DNA of 64,000 nt from Faucicola osloensis_B (lineage in GTDB: Bacteria; Pseudomonadota; Gammaproteobacteria; Pseudomonadales; Moraxellaceae). The stretch covers positions 186,001-250,000 of the forward strand of contig CAXORL010000001.1 of NCBI GenBank assembly GCA_964211495.1, written 5' to 3'. Positions 61,449 through 64,000 of this stretch are shown here, piece by piece; position 1 is the first letter of the stretch, and the number at the start of each line of letters is the position of its first letter. Under the pieces are notes generated by a model. The model searched no databases and was not told the DNA's origin. It saw only the letters and a program-made list of their open reading frames with translations. A program made the translations under genes and the position numbers.

Positions 61449-62789
61449 ATGACTTCTCAACCACAACATGCCACTGGGCATTTGGATTCTTCCAATCATT
61501 CCACTGATACTGATACTGATACTCACACGCTAATATCCAGTAACTTAACTAGCCGCAAACCATCCCATAGCCAACCGCAAAATCAACCGCCTTCTCAACA
61601 AAAGAATACCAAACCACCGACAACGCCCCCCTCATTGATAGTTAAAATCATGATTGGCATGATTGGCGCGTTTGCATTTTTGCAGGTTTATTCGATTCAA
61701 GCGATTTTGCCAATTATAATGCAAGCGTTCTCAGCGACCGAAACGCAAGTGGGCATGACAGTTGGGGCGACGGTGATTGCCATTGCCATGATGTCACCGT
61801 TTATGGGGATGTTGTCTGATGCCGTGGGTCGTAAAAATATCATTGTGGCATCCATTGCCTTTATGGCAATACCCACGATGATGATTGGGCTGTCTGACTC
61901 ACTCTCTAGTATTATTATTTGGCGATTTATGCAAGGGTTGGCAGTACCTGGCATTACAGTGGTGACGATTGCCTATGTCGGGGAAGAGTACGCGGGCAAA
62001 GAGATGGCAAAAATGATGTCCTACTATGTCTCAGGTACCGTATTTGGGGGATTTTTAGGGCGCTTTATCTTGGGGCATTTAGAAGAGCTTATCGGCTGGG
62101 AAAAAGGTTTTGTGTTTATGGGGGTATTGACGGTGCTAGGCGCTGCCTTAGTAGCTTGGTTATTACCGCGCTCACGTCATTTTCATGCCAATCCAAATTT
62201 TACATCGGCGCTGCACATGCTAAGTAAACATGTGCGCAACCGTTATGTGGTGACCGCAGGACTGCTTGGCGCGTGCGTGTTGTTTTCATTAGTGGGCTGT
62301 TTTACCTATGTTAATTTGCATTTGGCAGATGCCCCCTACAATCTATCGAGTGCAGGGCTTGCTAACATTTTTGCGGTGTATTTAATTGGGGTGGTGGTCA
62401 CACCGATTGCAAGTAGTTTGATTGCCAAATACGGCGCTGCCCGTATGGTGCGCGTGGCCGTGTTGATTTCGATGATGGGTGTGCTGATGACACTGGCTGC
62501 CCCTATTTCTTTGGTGATTGTGGCGCTTGCGGTGATGTCAACGGGGGTATTTATTACCCAATCGGCGACCATTACTTATATCGCGGTGAATGTCAAAGAA
62601 GGGCGGTCGCTGGCATCAGGTCTATATTATATGGCGTACTACATCGGTGGTAGTATCGGGGCGTGGGCGTGTGGTCTGGCATATGCACAAGGCAAATGGC
62701 TATATACAGTCTATACGCTGCTGGCTGTACAAGTCATCGCCTTACTGATTGCATTTTTTGGGTTAATTAAAACCCCAATCAAAAGATAA
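61449..62789 (+). CDS. MFS transporter (YnfM-like, 12 TM)
   Basis: The core of about 380 residues has twelve hydrophobic segments. The MFS A motif is in GMLSDAVGRKNI, after TM2. The protein resembles YnfM/arabinose-efflux-type members with VYSIQAILPIIMQAFSATETQVG and RFMQGLAVPGITVVTIAYVGEE. The first 60 residues are hydrophilic and low-complexity, with a TD repeat and a 12-bp Gln/Pro repeat (61569-61604), and are probably cytoplasmic and disordered. AAAAGG precedes the ATG. Substrate unknown; drug or sugar efflux are possible. Confidence 0.88.
   Translation: MTSQPQHATGHLDSSNHSTDTDTDTHTLISSNLTSRKPSHSQPQNQPPSQQKNTKPPTTPPSLIVKIMIGMIGAFAFLQVYSIQAILPIIMQAFSATETQVGMTVGATVIAIAMMSPFMGMLSDAVGRKNIIVASIAFMAIPTMMIGLSDSLSSIIIWRFMQGLAVPGITVVTIAYVGEEYAGKEMAKMMSYYVSGTVFGGFLGRFILGHLEELIGWEKGFVFMGVLTVLGAALVAWLLPRSRHFHANPNFTSALHMLSKHVRNRYVVTAGLLGACVLFSLVGCFTYVNLHLADAPYNLSSAGLANIFAVYLIGVVVTPIASSLIAKYGAARMVRVAVLISMMGVLMTLAAPISLVIVALAVMSTGVFITQSATITYIAVNVKEGRSLASGLYYMAYYIGGSIGAWACGLAYAQGKWLYTVYTLLAVQVIALLIAFFGLIKTPIKR
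61569..61604 (+). repeat. 12-bp tandem repeat in the MFS N-terminus, 3 units
   Basis: Units 61569-61580, 61581-61592 and 61593-61604 encode SQPQ, NQPP and SQQK. A 6-bp GATACT repeat (TD codons) lies just upstream near 61505. Confidence 0.65.
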
Positions 62790-62806
62790 TCATTCATCAC
62801 AAAAAT

Positions 62807-62835
62807 AAACCCCAGTTAATGGGGCTTATTTTTTT
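62807..62835 (+). terminator. Intrinsic terminator after the MFS gene
   Basis: CCCCA / TGGGG with a 5-nt loop, followed by CTTATTTTTTT. Confidence 0.75.
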
Positions 62836-62878
62836 AACGGCTGTTAAGTGAAAGTATTAAAGCATTCACATATTAAAA

Positions 62879-64000
62879 TTAGGGTACAAAACGATCATGG
62901 TTAGGATGTTCACCAAATTCTTTACGGTATTTGGCTGAAATTTCATCCCAAATAGGCGCATTGTGTACGCCATTGGCGCGCGCATCATAGATCGGATCTT
63001 TACCTTGTTTGACCTGTGCTTCATAATCGCGCAGTGCGGCAAACGCAGGTTTTTGCAAGAATAAGATACCAATGATATTTAGCCATGCCATCAAACCAAC
63101 GCCCAAGTCACCCAGTGCCCATGCCAAGTCGGCGGTTTTTAAGCAGCTATAAATTACCACAAATAAAATCACTACTTTGAGTACAGGGATTGCCCAATTT
63201 AGCTTTATGGTACGAGTGAGATAACGGATATTGGTTTCTGCAATATAGTAGTAAGCCATGATGGTAGTGAAGGCAAAGAAGAATAGCGCAATCGCTACAA
63301 ACACTGAGCCAAAACCTGGCATGATGTTTTCCATCGCAGTTTGAACGTAACCTGGACCTGCAGCAACGCCTTTAACCCCTTGATACAAGAAGGCTTCTTT
63401 GTTGGCAGGGTCTTGTACGTTGTACATACCAGTAATGATTAGCATGAAACCTGTCGCCGAACAAACAAATAGCGTATCGACATACACTGAAAACGCTTGC
63501 ACTAAGCCTTGTTTGGCTGGGTGTGACACATCAGCGGCTGCCGATGGGTGAGGACCTGTACCTTGACCTGCTTCATTTGAGTAAACGCCACGTTTCACAC
63601 CCCATTGGATGGCAAGACCCAACACAGCACCAAACGTAGAATCCATACCGAATGCAGAGCGGAAAATCAACGATAGCACTTCAGGTAATTGACCGATGTG
63701 CATGATAATGATAACAATCGCCACGATGATGTAAGCAAGTGCCATAAAAGGTACAATCAACTCAGCCGAGGAGGCAATACGCTTGACACCACCAAAGATG
63801 ATAAAGCCAAGTAGTGCTGCAATTATGGCGGCTGAAACGCTAGGTGCAACACCCAGTGAATTATTCATCGCTTCAGCAATCGAATTGGCCTGTACGCCTG
63901 GTAACAATAAACCACAGGCGGCGATTGCCGATATCGCAAATAATACCGCGTACCATTTTTGACCCAGCGCTTTTTCAAAATAATAGGCTGGACCACCGAT
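62879..64000 (-). CDS. Alanine/glycine:sodium symporter (AGCS family), 5' end cut by the window edge
   Basis: The reading frame stays open from 62879 to the right edge (64000), so only the C-terminal 373 residues are present. AGCS proteins import alanine or glycine with Na+. Family sequences seen are GGPAYYFEKALG at the edge, GVKRGVYSNEAGQGTGPHPSAAADVSHPAKQGLVQAF, and DTLFVCSATGFMLII. About eight TM segments can be counted. The C-terminus is hydrophilic (KYRKEFGEHPNHDRFVP). Transcription is toward the MFS terminator. Confidence 0.95.
   Translation of the reverse strand: MGGPAYYFEKALGQKWYAVLFAISAIAACGLLLPGVQANSIAEAMNNSLGVAPSVSAAIIAALLGFIIFGGVKRIASSAELIVPFMALAYIIVAIVIIIMHIGQLPEVLSLIFRSAFGMDSTFGAVLGLAIQWGVKRGVYSNEAGQGTGPHPSAAADVSHPAKQGLVQAFSVYVDTLFVCSATGFMLIITGMYNVQDPANKEAFLYQGVKGVAAGPGYVQTAMENIMPGFGSVFVAIALFFFAFTTIMAYYYIAETNIRYLTRTIKLNWAIPVLKVVILFVVIYSCLKTADLAWALGDLGVGLMAWLNIIGILFLQKPAFAALRDYEAQVKQGKDPIYDARANGVHNAPIWDEISAKYRKEFGEHPNHDRFVP

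Overview
The window looks like a core chromosomal segment of a gammaproteobacterium of the family Moraxellaceae (Moraxella, Psychrobacter or Acinetobacter-like). This is inferred from gene content and order: alaS, lysC and csrA lie together with a C-terminally extended CsrA; isocitrate dehydrogenase is the monomeric type; GAPDH has a long N-terminal extension; a Nudix hydrolase is fused to a thiamine-phosphate-synthase-like domain. The sequence is moderately AT-rich. No integrase, transposase, phage module, IS element or CRISPR array was seen, so there is no obvious island.

Layout. 1-9 kb: rsgA, orn, a 51-codon ORF ahead of an SDR dehydrogenase, a tiny Fur-box-associated hemP gene, a Nudix/ThiE-like fusion, two His-rich membrane proteins (DUF2946-like and PepSY), a lipocalin lipoprotein and GAPDH. 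9-20 kb: obgE, a DegV protein, proB, hemE-argC, a coiled-coil membrane protein, clpS and clpA. 20-26 kb (minus strand): an orphan AAA+ ATPase, tRNA-Leu(UAG), and ntrB-ntrC followed by a protein kinase gene that overlaps ntrC by 4 bp. 26-36 kb: a BtuB-like receptor, a small membrane protein, recJ, a WYL regulator followed by a TerD-domain protein, and icd. 36-46 kb: a class III nucleotide cyclase, a HIT protein, MscS, two small genes, nrdA without nrdB, maoC, ung, tadA, a HopJ-family protein and csrA. 46-54 kb: lysC, yghU, alaS, ilvD. 54-64 kb: a DUF6231-like protein, pal, a SIMPL protein, the 4.5S RNA gene ffs with a clear promoter, an RG-rich DEAD-box helicase, a hemerythrin, an esterase, an MFS transporter and the 3' part of an alanine/sodium symporter gene cut by the right edge.

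Most genes are housekeeping and sit alone or in pairs, with many clear intrinsic terminators between them. Four small genes of 43 to 54 codons or so (hemP, a lipoprotein, a Cys-containing protein, and the 51-codon ORF) have ribosome binding sites and are easily missed.

The most unusual signal is genome-wide in style. Degenerate tandem repeats with periods of about 12-16 bp recur throughout the window. In intergenic DNA the periods are 12, 15 and 16. Inside genes they are 12 or 15, so the reading frame is kept, and they build the tails or linkers of TadA, CsrA, ObgE, ClpS, NtrC, the WYL regulator, the MFS transporter and the DUF6231- and DUF2946-like proteins. This suggests one mutational process that creates short tandem duplications and so grows disordered extensions on conserved proteins. 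The other leads are the NtrBC-kinase gene set and the orphan AAA+ ATPase.
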